A stretch of 64,000 nt of DNA from Neolewinella agarilytica (GTDB taxonomy: Bacteria; Bacteroidota; Bacteroidia; Chitinophagales; Saprospiraceae): NCBI RefSeq assembly GCF_900110645.1, contig NZ_FOFB01000029.1, forward strand, positions 1 to 64,000, given 5' to 3'. This document shows, in pieces, positions 9,435 to 17,970 of the stretch. Each line of letters starts with the position of its first letter. The stretch's first letter is position 1. The position numbers were made by a program, and so were the translations under genes. Under the pieces are notes generated by a model that worked only from the letters and a program-made list of their open reading frames with translations, was not told where the DNA came from and did no database searches.

Positions 9435-10127
9435 ATGGGAAAATTGAAAATCCAACTCCCTCTTGGCCTGCTGTTCGTTCTCCTGCCAGCCCTGCTCGCT
9501 GCCCACGGAGTGAGTTCCGCCGATCAGGAAACCCTGAGTAATGGTGGATTGCTGGCCTATATTCTGGTTGGAGCCAGGCACATGATAACGGGCTATGATC
9601 ACCTGCTCTTTCTGGCCGGTGTCATCTTTTACCTGAGTGGCTTCAGGGATATTGTCCGTTTCATTACGATTTTTACCATCGGACACAGCATCACCCTGGT
9701 TGGAGCGACTTCCCTGGGCATCAAAGCGGATGAACACCTGATTGACGCTGTCATCGCGCTAAGTGTACTCTATAAAGGATTTGAAAACCTGGGAGGCTTT
9801 GAAAAACTCAAGCTGAAATCCCCCGATTTGCTGCTGATGGTCTTTTTTTTCGGACTCATTCATGGCTTCGGGCTCTCTACCCGGCTTCAATCATTCGACA
9901 TAGGGGGCAATCAGTTTCTGGCGAAGATCGTCTCCTTTAATCTTGGGGTGGAACTAGGGCAGATTGCTGCGCTCATTCCCATTGTTTTTATCATCACCAG
10001 ATGGCAAAAAGCGAAGAGCTACGATGCTTTCTACCGGTCAGTTAACGTCTACCTGATTATTGCCGGTGTCGGGCTGTTTTTTTACCAGATGTACGGATAT
10101 TTTAACGGGGGCATTAGTGCAGTGTAA
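9435..10127 (+). CDS. HupE/UreJ-family membrane protein
   Basis: The 230-residue integral membrane protein has about six to seven hydrophobic helices. It carries the family signature GYDHLLFL in the first helix after the leader, plus further helix histidines (GHSITL, GLIHGFG). HupE/UreJ proteins are secondary permeases for nickel or cobalt (family knowledge). The first 23 residues form a cleavable leader (LLPALLAAHG), again leaving a His near the mature end. It follows the His-rich DUF4198 protein by 4 bases. No hydrogenase, urease or cobalamin gene lies in the window, so the metal served is unknown. Confidence 0.82.
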   Translation: MGKLKIQLPLGLLFVLLPALLAAHGVSSADQETLSNGGLLAYILVGARHMITGYDHLLFLAGVIFYLSGFRDIVRFITIFTIGHSITLVGATSLGIKADEHLIDAVIALSVLYKGFENLGGFEKLKLKSPDLLLMVFFFGLIHGFGLSTRLQSFDIGGNQFLAKIVSFNLGVELGQIAALIPIVFIITRWQKAKSYDAFYRSVNVYLIIAGVGLFFYQMYGYFNGGISAV

Positions 10128-10152
10128 CAAAAGTATTCGGCTACTCCCAGAT

Positions 10153-10185
10153 CCCCTGAGCCAGGGGGAGGAAGGGGCCTCTTTT
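10153..10185. terminator. Weak hairpin between convergent genes
   Basis: CCCCTG and CAGGGG flank AGC and are followed on the plus strand by a G-rich stretch and then CTCTTTT. It lies between the convergent ends of the HupE gene and the polyprenyl synthetase gene. The stem is only 6 bp, so termination is a guess. Confidence 0.3.
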
Positions 10186-10227
10186 AAGACATTTCAAAAC
10201 TGAAGTTATACTGCGCTGGCGGGCAGA

Positions 10228-11202
10228 TCAGCTTTCCCGTTGCAGCAAACTCTCCGCCAGTGCTCGCAGTACCGCTTTTACCCCGGGGTCTCCACCGGCA
10301 GCATCGAGGTGGGCGTAGGCATCCGCCTGGTATTGGTCGCGTAGCTCCGCTACGGCCTGCGGAATTCCCGCCCGGGCCATCATGTCGGTAACGCGGATGA
10401 CCTTGTTCGCGGGGTCAGCAGGGCTGTCAGCAAACCAGGCATTCAGCTCGTCCTTGTCTTCTTTACCGAGGAGTTCCAGCGCTTTCAGGAACAGGAAGGT
10501 TTTCTTGTTGCGGATGATGTCGTTCCCCGTCCGTTTGCCGGTTACTTTGCTGTCTCCGAAGGTGTCCAGAAGGTCATCCTGTAGTTGAAAGGCGAGTCCG
10601 GTGAGTCGGCCGAAGGCATAGAGATGGTCGGCGTCCTCCTTCTTTGCACCTGCGGCGAGCGCCCCTAATTCCAAAGCTCCGCCCAGCAAAACGGCCGTTT
10701 TCAGCTCAATCATTTTCAGGTACTCCCCGATGGTGACGTCCTGGCGGGCTTCGAAATCCACATCGTACTGCTGCCCTTCACAGACTCCCGTCGCGACCCG
10801 GTTGAATGTACAGAGCATTTCCGGCAGGGCAGCTTTGTTGGGGCATTCGCAGAGGTACTGGTAGGCCTGAATGAGCATGAGGTCTCCGCTAAGAATCCCC
10901 GTATTGATGTCCCATTTTTCGTGAACGGTCATTTGCCCGCGCCGCAGGGGGCTGTCGTCCATGATGTCATCATGCAGCAAAGTAAAGTTGTGAAAAACCT
11001 CCACCGCCAGCGCTACCGGCATACTTTTGTTCAGGTCTTCATCACCAAACATTCTGGCGGCAAGCAGAGCGACCAGCGGGCGGACCCGTTTGCCACCAAG
11101 ATCAAGAATGTAGTCGATGGGGGCATAAAGGCCACGAGGTTCCCGATCCGAAAAAGTAGCGGCGAGACGGTCGAGGAACTGACGACGTAAATCATCAATC
11201 AT
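10228..11202 (-). CDS. Polyprenyl synthetase (isoprenyl diphosphate synthase)
   Basis: This enzyme condenses isopentenyl diphosphate with allylic diphosphates to make the C15-C40 chains used for quinones or carotenoids (family knowledge). Both Asp-rich motifs are intact: DDIMD at 78-82 (first, substrate/Mg binding) and DDLLD at 209-213 (second). The GKRVRP motif near the N-terminus binds IPP. The start is set at Met 11202 (MIDDLRRQF): a full promoter with -33 TTG and -7 TACTTTTGC ends at 11227, so the ATG at 11223 would lie at or before the transcription start. The product is 324 residues. Chain length cannot be told reliably. It is divergent from the YpdA-like gene. Confidence 0.88.
   Translation of the reverse strand: MIDDLRRQFLDRLAATFSDREPRGLYAPIDYILDLGGKRVRPLVALLAARMFGDEDLNKSMPVALAVEVFHNFTLLHDDIMDDSPLRRGQMTVHEKWDINTGILSGDLMLIQAYQYLCECPNKAALPEMLCTFNRVATGVCEGQQYDVDFEARQDVTIGEYLKMIELKTAVLLGGALELGALAAGAKKEDADHLYAFGRLTGLAFQLQDDLLDTFGDSKVTGKRTGNDIIRNKKTFLFLKALELLGKEDKDELNAWFADSPADPANKVIRVTDMMARAGIPQAVAELRDQYQADAYAHLDAAGGDPGVKAVLRALAESLLQRES
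10645..10664 (+). repeat. Degenerate GC-rich motif inside polyprenyl synthetase gene
   Basis: TGCACCTGCGGC-GAGCGCCC resembles the dispersed motif with one extra base, antisense to the gene. It encodes a plain Ala/Gly-rich helix (GALAAGA), so chance similarity is possible. Confidence 0.3.
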
Positions 11203-11226
11203 GGAAGGGTAGGGGCTGGACATAGC

Positions 11227-11256
11227 GCAAAAGTACGATCCAGAACGGAGGCGCAA
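11227..11256 (-). promoter_or_regulatory. Promoter of polyprenyl synthetase gene
   Basis: The minus strand shows -33 TTG (11256-11254), an 18-base spacer and -7 TACTTTTGC (11235-11227), a full match to the Bacteroidota TTG/TAnnTTTG promoter. It places the transcription start about 11220 and argues for the Met at 11202 as the start codon. Confidence 0.65.
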
Positions 11257-11365
11257 AAGCAAACAATTCGGCCCCGGAAATGTCTTTTGAGAAAGGCGGG
11301 AAAATGAGTTGTACTGACAAGTCTGCCCGCCCAATTTTTCCCGCACCTTTCTGCCAATTGATTCT

Positions 11366-12352
11366 ATGACCTCTCCAGCTTACGACCTGATAATTATTGG
11401 CGGTGGCCCTTCGGGCCTCAACGCCGGGGTAAGTGCCCGGAAAGCCGGTTTGCGATACCTCATCCTTGAAAAAGGAGTGATCGTGAACAGCCTCTTTAAT
11501 TTTCCGACCAACATGACTTTTTTCAGCACTTCACTGAAGCTGGAAATTCATGACATCCCCTTCATCAGCCACGGAGATAAACCAACGCGCTCCGAAGCAT
11601 TGGAATATTATCGCCGGATTGTGCAATCTCAGGACCTGAAGCTACACCTCTACGAAGAGGTAGTTGGGATGTCGCCACAAACGGGAGGAGCGTACAGGGT
11701 TAAGACCAACCGTGGAGTGTACGACACCCTTGCGGTCTGCGTTGCCACGGGCTTTTATGATACACCGCGCTGGCTTGACGTGCCGGGGGAAGAACTGCCC
11801 AAAGTAAAGCACTATTATAACGACCCGCACGCATACATCGATCAGGATGTGCTGGTCATCGGAGCAGCCAACAGTGCCTGCGATGCAGCGCTGGAGTGCT
11901 GGCGTAAAGGGGCCAGGGTAACGATGGCTGTCCGCAGCGACCGTATTAATGATCGTGTCAAGTACTGGATTAAGCCAGACATCGAAAACCGGATAAAAGA
12001 GGGAAGTATTCCTGCCTACTTCGGCACTACGGTGACCGCTATTCGTGAAAACGAGGTAGACCTGCAAACGCCCGAAGGCCCCCTTACACTACCTAATGAT
12101 TTTGTGTTGGCCATGACCGGCTATCAACCCAGCTACGACCTCTTTGAACGGCTGGGAATTCCCGTTGGCGACGATGAGGCCTGCCAGCCTATCTTCAATC
12201 CGGACACACTGGAAACCCAACTGCCAAATGTCTATATGGCCGGCGTGGCCTGCGCCGGACGGCAAACCAGTAAACTCTTTATTGAAAATACCCGGGATCA
12301 CGGGGATATCATCGTGAGGAATATCTCAGAGAAGTTGGGCATAGAATCCTGA
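11366..12352 (+). CDS. ypdA: YpdA-family FAD/NAD(P)H oxidoreductase
   Basis: The 328-residue flavoprotein begins with the FAD-binding Rossmann motif GGGPSG (residues 10-15). It has a second nucleotide-binding site near GAANSACDAALE and a C-terminal GVACAGRQTSKLFIENTRDHG segment. It lacks the CxxC redox pair of thioredoxin reductases. This combination is characteristic of YpdA/Bdr, the NADPH-dependent bacillithiol disulfide reductase in thiol redox homeostasis (family knowledge). Assignment of bacillithiol as substrate in this organism is inference; no bshA/bshB/bshC gene is in the window. The gene is divergent from the polyprenyl synthetase gene with 163 bases between the chosen starts. Confidence 0.85.
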   Translation: MTSPAYDLIIIGGGPSGLNAGVSARKAGLRYLILEKGVIVNSLFNFPTNMTFFSTSLKLEIHDIPFISHGDKPTRSEALEYYRRIVQSQDLKLHLYEEVVGMSPQTGGAYRVKTNRGVYDTLAVCVATGFYDTPRWLDVPGEELPKVKHYYNDPHAYIDQDVLVIGAANSACDAALECWRKGARVTMAVRSDRINDRVKYWIKPDIENRIKEGSIPAYFGTTVTAIRENEVDLQTPEGPLTLPNDFVLAMTGYQPSYDLFERLGIPVGDDEACQPIFNPDTLETQLPNVYMAGVACAGRQTSKLFIENTRDHGDIIVRNISEKLGIES

Positions 12353-12536
12353 TGGCCGTCGGCCGACTCGGGGCTCCGTGACGTTTACTGTATGGTGAAA
12401 CGCCAGAGCCTGCCGTAATAAATGTGCCTCAAGGTGGAACACAGATGAGCAGGCTGTAAACCTGTAATTACTAAATTAGAGAAGGGTCGGAAAATGATGG
12501 CAGCGGTCTGATCGACCTGCCTTCCCGCACACACAA

Positions 12537-12569
12537 AAACCCCTTCTCCGCGCAGCGGAGAAGGGGTTT
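12537..12569 (-). terminator. Intrinsic terminator of rpsT
   Basis: A 15-bp perfect stem (AAACCCCTTCTCCGC and its complement) with a 3-base loop is followed on the minus strand by TTTTTGTGTG. It lies 25 bases past the rpsT stop codon. Confidence 0.85.
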
Positions 12570-12593
12570 AATTTTCAAAACCCTAAAGGGATA

Positions 12594-12848
12594 CTATCCG
12601 AGGGTCTTAACAAACTGGGCCAGACCAGACTTCAGGTTGGCAGCTTTGTTGCTGTGGAAGAGGTTGCGCTTGGCCAGACGGTCAATCATGCTGAACAGTG
12701 CAGGGAGCTGCTTTTCAGCTTCCGCTTTGTCTTCCAGTGAACGCAGACGAGCAATTGCCGAACGCGTAGATTTTTTGTAGTAGCGGTTGTGGAGACGCTT
12801 CTTTGCATCCTGACGAATCCGCTTCTGTGCTGACTTATGATGTGCCAT
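12594..12848 (-). CDS. rpsT: 30S ribosomal protein S20
   Basis: The 84-residue basic protein is full length for S20. It opens with MAHHKSAQKRIRQ and ends with the conserved helix FHSNKAANLKSGLAQFV. S20 binds 16S rRNA and helps assemble the 30S subunit. It is a monocistronic gene, with a good -7 box (TACCTTTGC) 39 bases upstream and a strong intrinsic terminator right after it. The flanking genes, etfA and ypdA, are unrelated. Confidence 0.97.
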   Translation of the reverse strand: MAHHKSAQKRIRQDAKKRLHNRYYKKSTRSAIARLRSLEDKAEAEKQLPALFSMIDRLAKRNLFHSNKAANLKSGLAQFVKTLG

Positions 12849-12886
12849 TTGTACTGTATTTTTTATTCAGGGTTCTGAATTGGTCC

Positions 12887-12895
12887 GCAAAGGTA
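12887..12895 (-). promoter_or_regulatory. -7 box of rpsT promoter
   Basis: The minus strand reads TACCTTTGC, an exact match to TAnnTTTG plus the common trailing C. It implies a leader of roughly 30 bases. No clear TTG was seen at -33. Confidence 0.55.
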
Positions 12896-12950
12896 AGGGT
12901 TTTCCGGGAAGTGGGAAAGCTTTTTCTTTACGATTACGTCCTTTTTAGTT

Positions 12951-13907
12951 TTACCCTGCTTTATGTGCCTTGATCGCTTCGGTCAATCGGGGCAATACAT
13001 CAAACAGATCAGCGACCACTCCGTAGTCCGCTGCCTTGAAGAAAGGAGCCTCCGGATCTTTATTAATTACCACGATAGTCTTTGAGCTGTTGACACCGGC
13101 CAGATGCTGAATGGCACCGCTGATCCCCGCAGCGATGTACAGGTTAGGACGAATGGCAACACCGGTCTGTCCGACGTGCTCGTGGTGAGGGCGCCAACCT
13201 ACGTCAGCTACCGGGCGGCTACAGGCCGTTGTGGCGCCCAGGGCGTCAGCAAGGTCCTGAATAACGCCCCAGTTCTCGGGGCCCTTGAGGCCACGGCCTC
13301 CGGAGACTACCAGTTCGGCTTCGGGAAGTGGCGTGATGCCTTCGGCGCGCTTGGTTTCCAATACTTTGGTTTTGGCGGCGGGCAGGTCAACACTGATGCT
13401 CTCCACGCTCACGGCGCTTCCGCTTTCCTCTACGGGGATGGAATTGCCGGAGAGGCTGATGACTTTATAGTCCGTGTTGATGCTTACGTCAGCAATGGCC
13501 TTTCCGGAGAAAACGGATTTCCGGACGGAGAAGCCTCCGTCAGTAGACGGGATGGCGTTAGCACCGGGAACGGAGCCGGCATCGAGCCGGGCGGCCAGGC
13601 GGCCAACCAGGTTCTTACCCGTGCTGTTGTGCAGCAGGATGATCACCTTCGCGCCCAGCTGCCGGGCAGCACCGGCGATGGCAGCGGTATAAACGCTACC
13701 GTCAAAAGTTGCCAGCTCTGGAGCAGACAGATTGTATACTTTGGAGGCACCGAAGCGGCCGAGGTCGCCAGCGTCCGTCACGTCGCCGAGGGTGAGCGCA
13801 ACGCACTCCGTGCCCAGAGCAGCCGCTGTTTTAGCACCGTAAGTGACCACCTCATGAGCGGCCTTTTTGAACTTTCCGTTAGTCGCTTCCGCGAATACGA
13901 GTACCAT
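12951..13907 (-). CDS. etfA: Electron transfer flavoprotein alpha subunit
   Basis: The 318-residue subunit has the N-terminal ETF domain and a C-terminal FAD domain with the diagnostic sequence GVAIRPNLYIAAGISGAIQH and the later INKDPEAPFFKAADYG. With EtfB it accepts electrons from acyl-CoA dehydrogenases and passes them to the quinone pool (family knowledge). It is the second gene of the etfB-etfA operon, 66 bases after etfB. The SRPVADVGW segment that contacts FAD is present. No dehydrogenase or ETF:quinone oxidoreductase gene is adjacent. Confidence 0.95.
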   Translation of the reverse strand: MVLVFAEATNGKFKKAAHEVVTYGAKTAAALGTECVALTLGDVTDAGDLGRFGASKVYNLSAPELATFDGSVYTAAIAGAARQLGAKVIILLHNSTGKNLVGRLAARLDAGSVPGANAIPSTDGGFSVRKSVFSGKAIADVSINTDYKVISLSGNSIPVEESGSAVSVESISVDLPAAKTKVLETKRAEGITPLPEAELVVSGGRGLKGPENWGVIQDLADALGATTACSRPVADVGWRPHHEHVGQTGVAIRPNLYIAAGISGAIQHLAGVNSSKTIVVINKDPEAPFFKAADYGVVADLFDVLPRLTEAIKAHKAG

Positions 13908-13973
13908 AGTTCTATATTTTGGAGCCAGTTTGTAAAACCGGCTGATTCTTTAAATAATGCGGGATACGGATGC

Positions 13974-14714
13974 TTAGATGACCTTCGCTTCCTCGTGCAA
14001 TAACCTGACGAGCTCTTCCATGTTTTCCGGATCAATGAGCTTGACGGCCGTCTTGGCGGGTGGGAGTTCGTAGCTTTTGACACTGGTAGTTGCGGCTGCG
14101 TCTTCGGCAGCGACGACGTTGAGTGGCTTACGCTTAGCCATCATAATGCCGCGCATGTTAGGAATACGCTGTTCGGCCATTCCCTTTGCTGCGCTGATGG
14201 CGAAGGGAGTACTTACCTCAACGATTTCTATACCACCTTCAATGTCGCGGGTGACCGTAGCGGTAGTACCGTTCATCTCCAGGTGGCTGGCTTCCCCGAC
14301 GTAGGCCACGTCAAGCAACTCCGCAACCATGGCGCCAACCTCAGAACCATTATAATCGATGGTTTCTTTGCCGAACCAGATAATGTCGTAGCCGCCAGCT
14401 TTGGCCTGAGCTGCAATCTGCTTGGCAATAAAGAGGCTGCCACCTCCGGTAGCATCTACACGGATGGCATCGTCCGCCCCGATAGCGAGGCCTTTACGGA
14501 TGACGGCGTCATTGTCCGCAGGGCCAACATTAAGGATGGTTACGCTACCCCCCGCTGCTTCTTTGAGCTCGAGGGCACGCACCAGGGCGTACCACTCGTC
14601 GTAAGGGTTCATGATGTAGTTTACACCACTGTAATCCAGGTCGGAGTGGTCTCCGTTGAGCTGGATTTTTGTCGTAGTCTCAGGCGTCTTGCTGACGCAG
14701 ACAAGCATTTTCAT
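13974..14714 (-). CDS. etfB: Electron transfer flavoprotein beta subunit
   Basis: The 246-residue AMP-binding beta subunit of ETF begins MKMLVCVSKTPETT and carries the usual MNPYDEWYALVRALELKE segment, the nucleotide-binding region AIGADDAIRVD, and the loop near EVGAMVAELLDVA. It is the first gene of the etfBA operon. A perfect -7 box (TATATTTGC) lies about 165 bases upstream. The leader between would contain two oppositely oriented copies of the dispersed GC-rich motif, able to pair into a long stem. That leader is unusual for a housekeeping operon. Confidence 0.95.
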   Translation of the reverse strand: MKMLVCVSKTPETTTKIQLNGDHSDLDYSGVNYIMNPYDEWYALVRALELKEAAGGSVTILNVGPADNDAVIRKGLAIGADDAIRVDATGGGSLFIAKQIAAQAKAGGYDIIWFGKETIDYNGSEVGAMVAELLDVAYVGEASHLEMNGTTATVTRDIEGGIEIVEVSTPFAISAAKGMAEQRIPNMRGIMMAKRKPLNVVAAEDAAATTSVKSYELPPAKTAVKLIDPENMEELVRLLHEEAKVI

Positions 14715-14766
14715 AGGCTTGGATTAGATCGAGTTCAGTTGTTTGTTTGCCAGTAGCAAACAAGAA

Positions 14767-14792
14767 GGCGCGGACGCAGGTGCAAGGGGGAG
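14767..14792 (-). repeat. GC-rich dispersed motif, copy 2
   Basis: The minus strand carries the consensus, oriented with etfB, 53 bases before its start codon. The 26 bases here are identical to those at 55401-55426, upstream of mutS. Confidence 0.8.
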
Positions 14793-14857
14793 CTTGAAAA
14801 AGCAGTGGAAGTCATTAGCAACGACTTGCTCTGCCCTGCTGCCCGGAAAAATTACTT

Positions 14858-14876
14858 TGCACCTGCGGCTGCGCCC
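14858..14876 (+). repeat. GC-rich dispersed motif, copy 3
   Basis: TGCACCTGCGGCTGCGCCC is in the opposite orientation to copy 2, 65 bases away. The two copies are complementary over about 19 bases with two mismatches. Confidence 0.8.
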
Positions 14877-14885
14877 GCAAATATA
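14877..14885 (-). promoter_or_regulatory. -7 box of etfBA promoter
   Basis: The minus strand reads TATATTTGC, an exact TAnnTTTG match abutting copy 3 of the dispersed motif. No clean -33 TTG was found. If used, the etfBA leader is about 155 bases long. Confidence 0.5.
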
Positions 14886-14961
14886 CAGAGGTCCGAAAGC
14901 CTCTGGAAATTAATTAGCGAATTTTCGCTAAAGGATTCGTTTTTATGACGCTCGGCTGAAA

Positions 14962-15192
14962 TCAGGCGCGGTCATCCTGCTGTAATCTTTGCTCGTAGGT
15001 CCGCAGACGCATAGCATGATTTTCTGCCACGGCATTCAGTACTTTCAACTCTTCGGCCAGTTCTTCCTGCCTGGAGGAATCCTCCCGGAACACCCGGCGC
15101 TTTCGGTTGATATCCAAGATAGACTGTACCGTTTGGTTCAGGGCCATTTTGGTTTTCAGATAGCGATACTTCAGGTTTCTAGCAGGACTCAT
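14962..15192 (-). CDS. Small charged helical protein, unknown
   Basis: The 76-residue product is highly charged (about a third Lys, Arg, Glu or Asp) and reads as one or two amphipathic helices (RQEELAEELKVLNAVAENHAMRLRTYEQRLQQ), a likely short coiled coil. It has no signal peptide or membrane segment, so it should be cytoplasmic. I do not recognise a family. It stands between etfB and a FemAB/GNAT-like gene on the same strand, 247 bases before etfB, and is probably a separate unit. The steady codon use and lack of overlap with a larger gene support it being real, with moderate confidence. Confidence 0.5.
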   Translation of the reverse strand: MSPARNLKYRYLKTKMALNQTVQSILDINRKRRVFREDSSRQEELAEELKVLNAVAENHAMRLRTYEQRLQQDDRA

Positions 15193-15411
15193 AAGCTCTT
15201 AGGTAATTGGTGGGTAAAACAATCAAAAACAGGACGATGTAATTTATCGAATTATTGCCGTTTAAACAAAGAAATTTAAACTAAATCCAGCATAATATTT
15301 CTTACATTCCTGTATGCCCAAAGAACCTCCTGACAATCGAAAAGGTTGGCACTTATCCTATTAAATGTCAAAAAAATGACTGTTTCAAAAAAGGCCTGCT
15401 TTCGCCCGGAA

Positions 15412-16716
15412 TTATTGGCGGAAAGGGTTCCGTGCAGTCCATTCCGGAGCTTTGTAAACGGCTGAAGTGAAGAAGGGAATGAGCCAATTGATCAGGCGGG
15501 GTCGTGCCATGATCAGGCAGGCGTAATCAACTGCAACCGCACCGATTGAACTTTTGATTTCAAGGGCCGTACGGCCATAATCCAGTTTGTTGAATCCACC
15601 CGCAATTGCATCCTCCAGCAAGTCAAAAAGCATGTTGTGATAGAGATGATGGCTGTGTTTGTAGCTATTCTCCATGCCCAGATAGTGAGCATGCATCACG
15701 GAACCATTAGGGATGGCCGAAGTGAATCCGATCATTTCTCCTTCAGCGTTGAAATAACCGAAGAGTAAATTGTCTCCGGCCTCGGGCAATGGTGGTTCTG
15801 CCAGGGTGAACTGACCATCAGGGATCAAGGCTGCTTCCAGCGTCCACTTCTTTTTCTGGCTACGGACACGGGCCAGCCAGGGGAAATACGCTGGCGTCAG
15901 GTTAGCGGCATTAAAGTCCGCTCCTGCGCTGGTAGAACGGTATAATTCATACATCCGGTCCCGCCAGAACGCTACATCGCGTGAACTTAGCCGTCGGCGG
16001 CTAATGCCCGCAAATTTAGACCGGGCGCGCCGATATCGAACGCGATACTTACTCGTGAGGGAGGCCAGGTAATCATCCATCGTCTCCCAATTCTTCTCCA
16101 GATGGAGTTCCATGACTGGGTCAGCGGGCAGGAGGTGGAACTTTTTTGTCTGCAGCTCCTGCGTTACGGGGTCCGTAAGGGGGTAAAGGTCTTTGATTAA
16201 AACAGCAACATAGGATGGGTTGCAGGCCGTCAGCGTAGCTGCCACAGCGGGTAACAGATCAGCCGCTTCGGAGGAAGAAAGGCGGTGAAGCCCGTCCTGA
16301 GCAAATGGCCCGGAGGTGAGGAATTGCCCCAGACAAAGGACCTTAAAGGAGAACGGAGTCAGTAACCTTCTGCGGAAGTCATAGTTGGAAGTATCCCCCT
16401 TCGCCGAGTTGCTTACCTGACCCGCAGCGTTAAAATAGAAGGTCTGGGTGGTTAGTAATACCTGCCTGTCGTCCTGCTTGTTGAACAGTACAATGGCTTC
16501 GGTTTCCAGGCCTTGTGGCTGGTTAACCTGAAAGGCTAATGTTTCGGGGCTAATCCAGAAATTGTCTTCCCGCCCGGCCTCCGGCCAGGCCGTTTTCAGG
16601 TCTTCAGCAGGAGAAAAACGATGCAAGAACCAGTTTTCCTGCCCTTTTACCGGGAGGGTGTCTTCTTCCCGGTTTTTTCGAGAGTGGCAAAGTAGTGGAA
16701 GAAAGGCTGTCAGCAT
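15412..16716 (-). CDS. FemAB/GNAT-like acyltransferase domain protein
   Basis: The 434-residue protein has no signal peptide. Its C-terminal half (about 200-410) looks like a GNAT/FemAB-related fold (BioF2/Acetyltransf_6 type). It includes the basic segment SKYRVRYRRARSKF, then YLGMENSYKHSHHLYHNMLFDLLEDAIAGGFNKLDYG, which aligns with the acceptor-binding region of such proteins (recognition from memory). The function of this branch is uncertain: some members modify cell-wall or lipid precursors. The N-terminus (MLTAFLPLLCHS...) is unusual and a later start is possible. It is monocistronic, divergent from the UspA gene. Confidence 0.6.
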   Translation of the reverse strand: MLTAFLPLLCHSRKNREEDTLPVKGQENWFLHRFSPAEDLKTAWPEAGREDNFWISPETLAFQVNQPQGLETEAIVLFNKQDDRQVLLTTQTFYFNAAGQVSNSAKGDTSNYDFRRRLLTPFSFKVLCLGQFLTSGPFAQDGLHRLSSSEAADLLPAVAATLTACNPSYVAVLIKDLYPLTDPVTQELQTKKFHLLPADPVMELHLEKNWETMDDYLASLTSKYRVRYRRARSKFAGISRRRLSSRDVAFWRDRMYELYRSTSAGADFNAANLTPAYFPWLARVRSQKKKWTLEAALIPDGQFTLAEPPLPEAGDNLLFGYFNAEGEMIGFTSAIPNGSVMHAHYLGMENSYKHSHHLYHNMLFDLLEDAIAGGFNKLDYGRTALEIKSSIGAVAVDYACLIMARPRLINWLIPFFTSAVYKAPEWTARNPFRQ

Positions 16717-16824
16717 AATCGTTTAGACGTCTTGTCTGCTGTATGTAACGCATCGAATGAAAAATGGATGGAGATTTTGTATTAAAGTAGGTGCCCGAAT
16801 GTAAATTAGTCCTCTTTCCCTGTC

Positions 16825-16832
16825 TATCTTGC
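16825..16832 (+). promoter_or_regulatory. Candidate -7 box of UspA gene
   Basis: TATCTTGC lies 20 bases before the ATG. It is one T shorter than TAnnTTTGC, a variant also seen before the TPR-HTH gene (33801-33808) and the lutA-like gene (20261-20268). Confidence 0.35.
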
Positions 16833-16852
16833 CCCCCCCTAATGTCATCCTC

Positions 16853-17677
16853 ATGATCAGTCGAATTCTCGTCCCCGTTGATTTCAGCACCGGCTCAACC
16901 ACCGCTCTTCAATACGCTGAGTCCCTGGCAGCACACATCGGTGTTACTGAAGTTAAAGCTATCCACGTGTTTACGCCACAGACGGCCTCGGCGGACTCCC
17001 TTACTATTGCTCCCGTAGGGCAATTGATGGAGGAGCGGGATGAGCGAATGGGGAAGTACCTCGCAGCCATTACCCCCCCAAAGGGGCTCACCCGCAAAAG
17101 TGAACTTCTGCTGGGTTTTGCCGCAGACAAAATTGTTGAACACAGTCAGCAATTCGATCTCATCGTGATGGGAGCCAGCGGAGAATCGGATTTGCTCGAA
17201 GAACTTTTTGGAAGTGTGTCTTCAGCGGTATCCCAACGAGCCAACTGTCCGGTACTACTCGTTCCCGGCAAAGCTACTTTTGCTGATTTTGGCAACATCC
17301 TCTACGCGAGTAACAACCTTTCACTGAGCCGGCGGGCGGTACTGCAGTTCATGGAGTTCAACGAACTCTTCAATGGTCGTGTACACTTTGTACACGTCAA
17401 TGATGAGGAAGGCCTTCACGAAGGGCAGCGGGAGCGCCTTTTCGCTCCGCTTTTCAATAATCCTGACCCGGAGTTCTCTTTTGAGATCAAGGAAGTCACG
17501 GCTGACAGTGTTCAGGAAGGACTTGTCGAGTATTTGAAAAACCATCCCATTGACATGGCCGTTATGGTCACCCGTCACCGGGGTTTCTGGCAGCGACTTT
17601 TTCACTTTAGTGAAACACGGCAAATGGTACTACACCCAACGACGCCTTTATTGATTTTACACTTGGAGGAGGAGTGA
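16853..17677 (+). CDS. Universal stress protein, two UspA domains
   Basis: The 274-residue cytoplasmic protein has two tandem UspA domains. The first (about 1-145) starts MISRILVPVDFS and ends with the nucleotide-binding pattern GASGESDLLEELFGSVSSAVSQRANCPVLLVP (G-2x-G-9x-G(S/T)-like). The second (about 155-274) has a diverged loop (VTRHRGFWQRLFHFSETRQM). The ATG at 16853 is preferred over an in-frame TTG 24 bases upstream, since ISRILVPVDF is the standard domain start. Such proteins respond to starvation and oxidative stress (family knowledge). Confidence 0.88.
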   Translation: MISRILVPVDFSTGSTTALQYAESLAAHIGVTEVKAIHVFTPQTASADSLTIAPVGQLMEERDERMGKYLAAITPPKGLTRKSELLLGFAADKIVEHSQQFDLIVMGASGESDLLEELFGSVSSAVSQRANCPVLLVPGKATFADFGNILYASNNLSLSRRAVLQFMEFNELFNGRVHFVHVNDEEGLHEGQRERLFAPLFNNPDPEFSFEIKEVTADSVQEGLVEYLKNHPIDMAVMVTRHRGFWQRLFHFSETRQMVLHPTTPLLILHLEEE

Positions 17678-17913
17678 TTGTAGTCTTGTCGTTCGGTAGT
17701 CTGGCAGGCTACCATCATACATTGTTGGCGTTAAGAAAATGCATTCATTGGAAGGATTGTTAGCCTATCCGGGCTAAAGCCCGGACCTGCGTTACGCAGC
17801 TCTGACGAGCTCGGGCGCAATTTTCGTCGATCACTAAACCGGACAAGCGGACCATCAAACCCCAAAAAGCCTCCGCTTCAGGAGGCCGGCTCCGAAAGCA
17901 AACGGGGCTGCAG

Positions 17914-17970
17914 GCTCCCGGAGCGTACATCTGCGAAAGCCCCGATCCCACTTCTGACGTGCGGGAGCCT
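17914..17970. repeat. Inverted repeat at the parE 3' end
   Basis: AGGCTCCCG (17914-17922) and CGGGAGCCT (17962-17970) pair perfectly, the latter overlapping the parE stop codon. A second palindrome, CCGGGCT-AA-AGCCCGG, lies at 17768-17783. They may help end parE and UspA transcripts, although no T-run follows. Confidence 0.4.
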
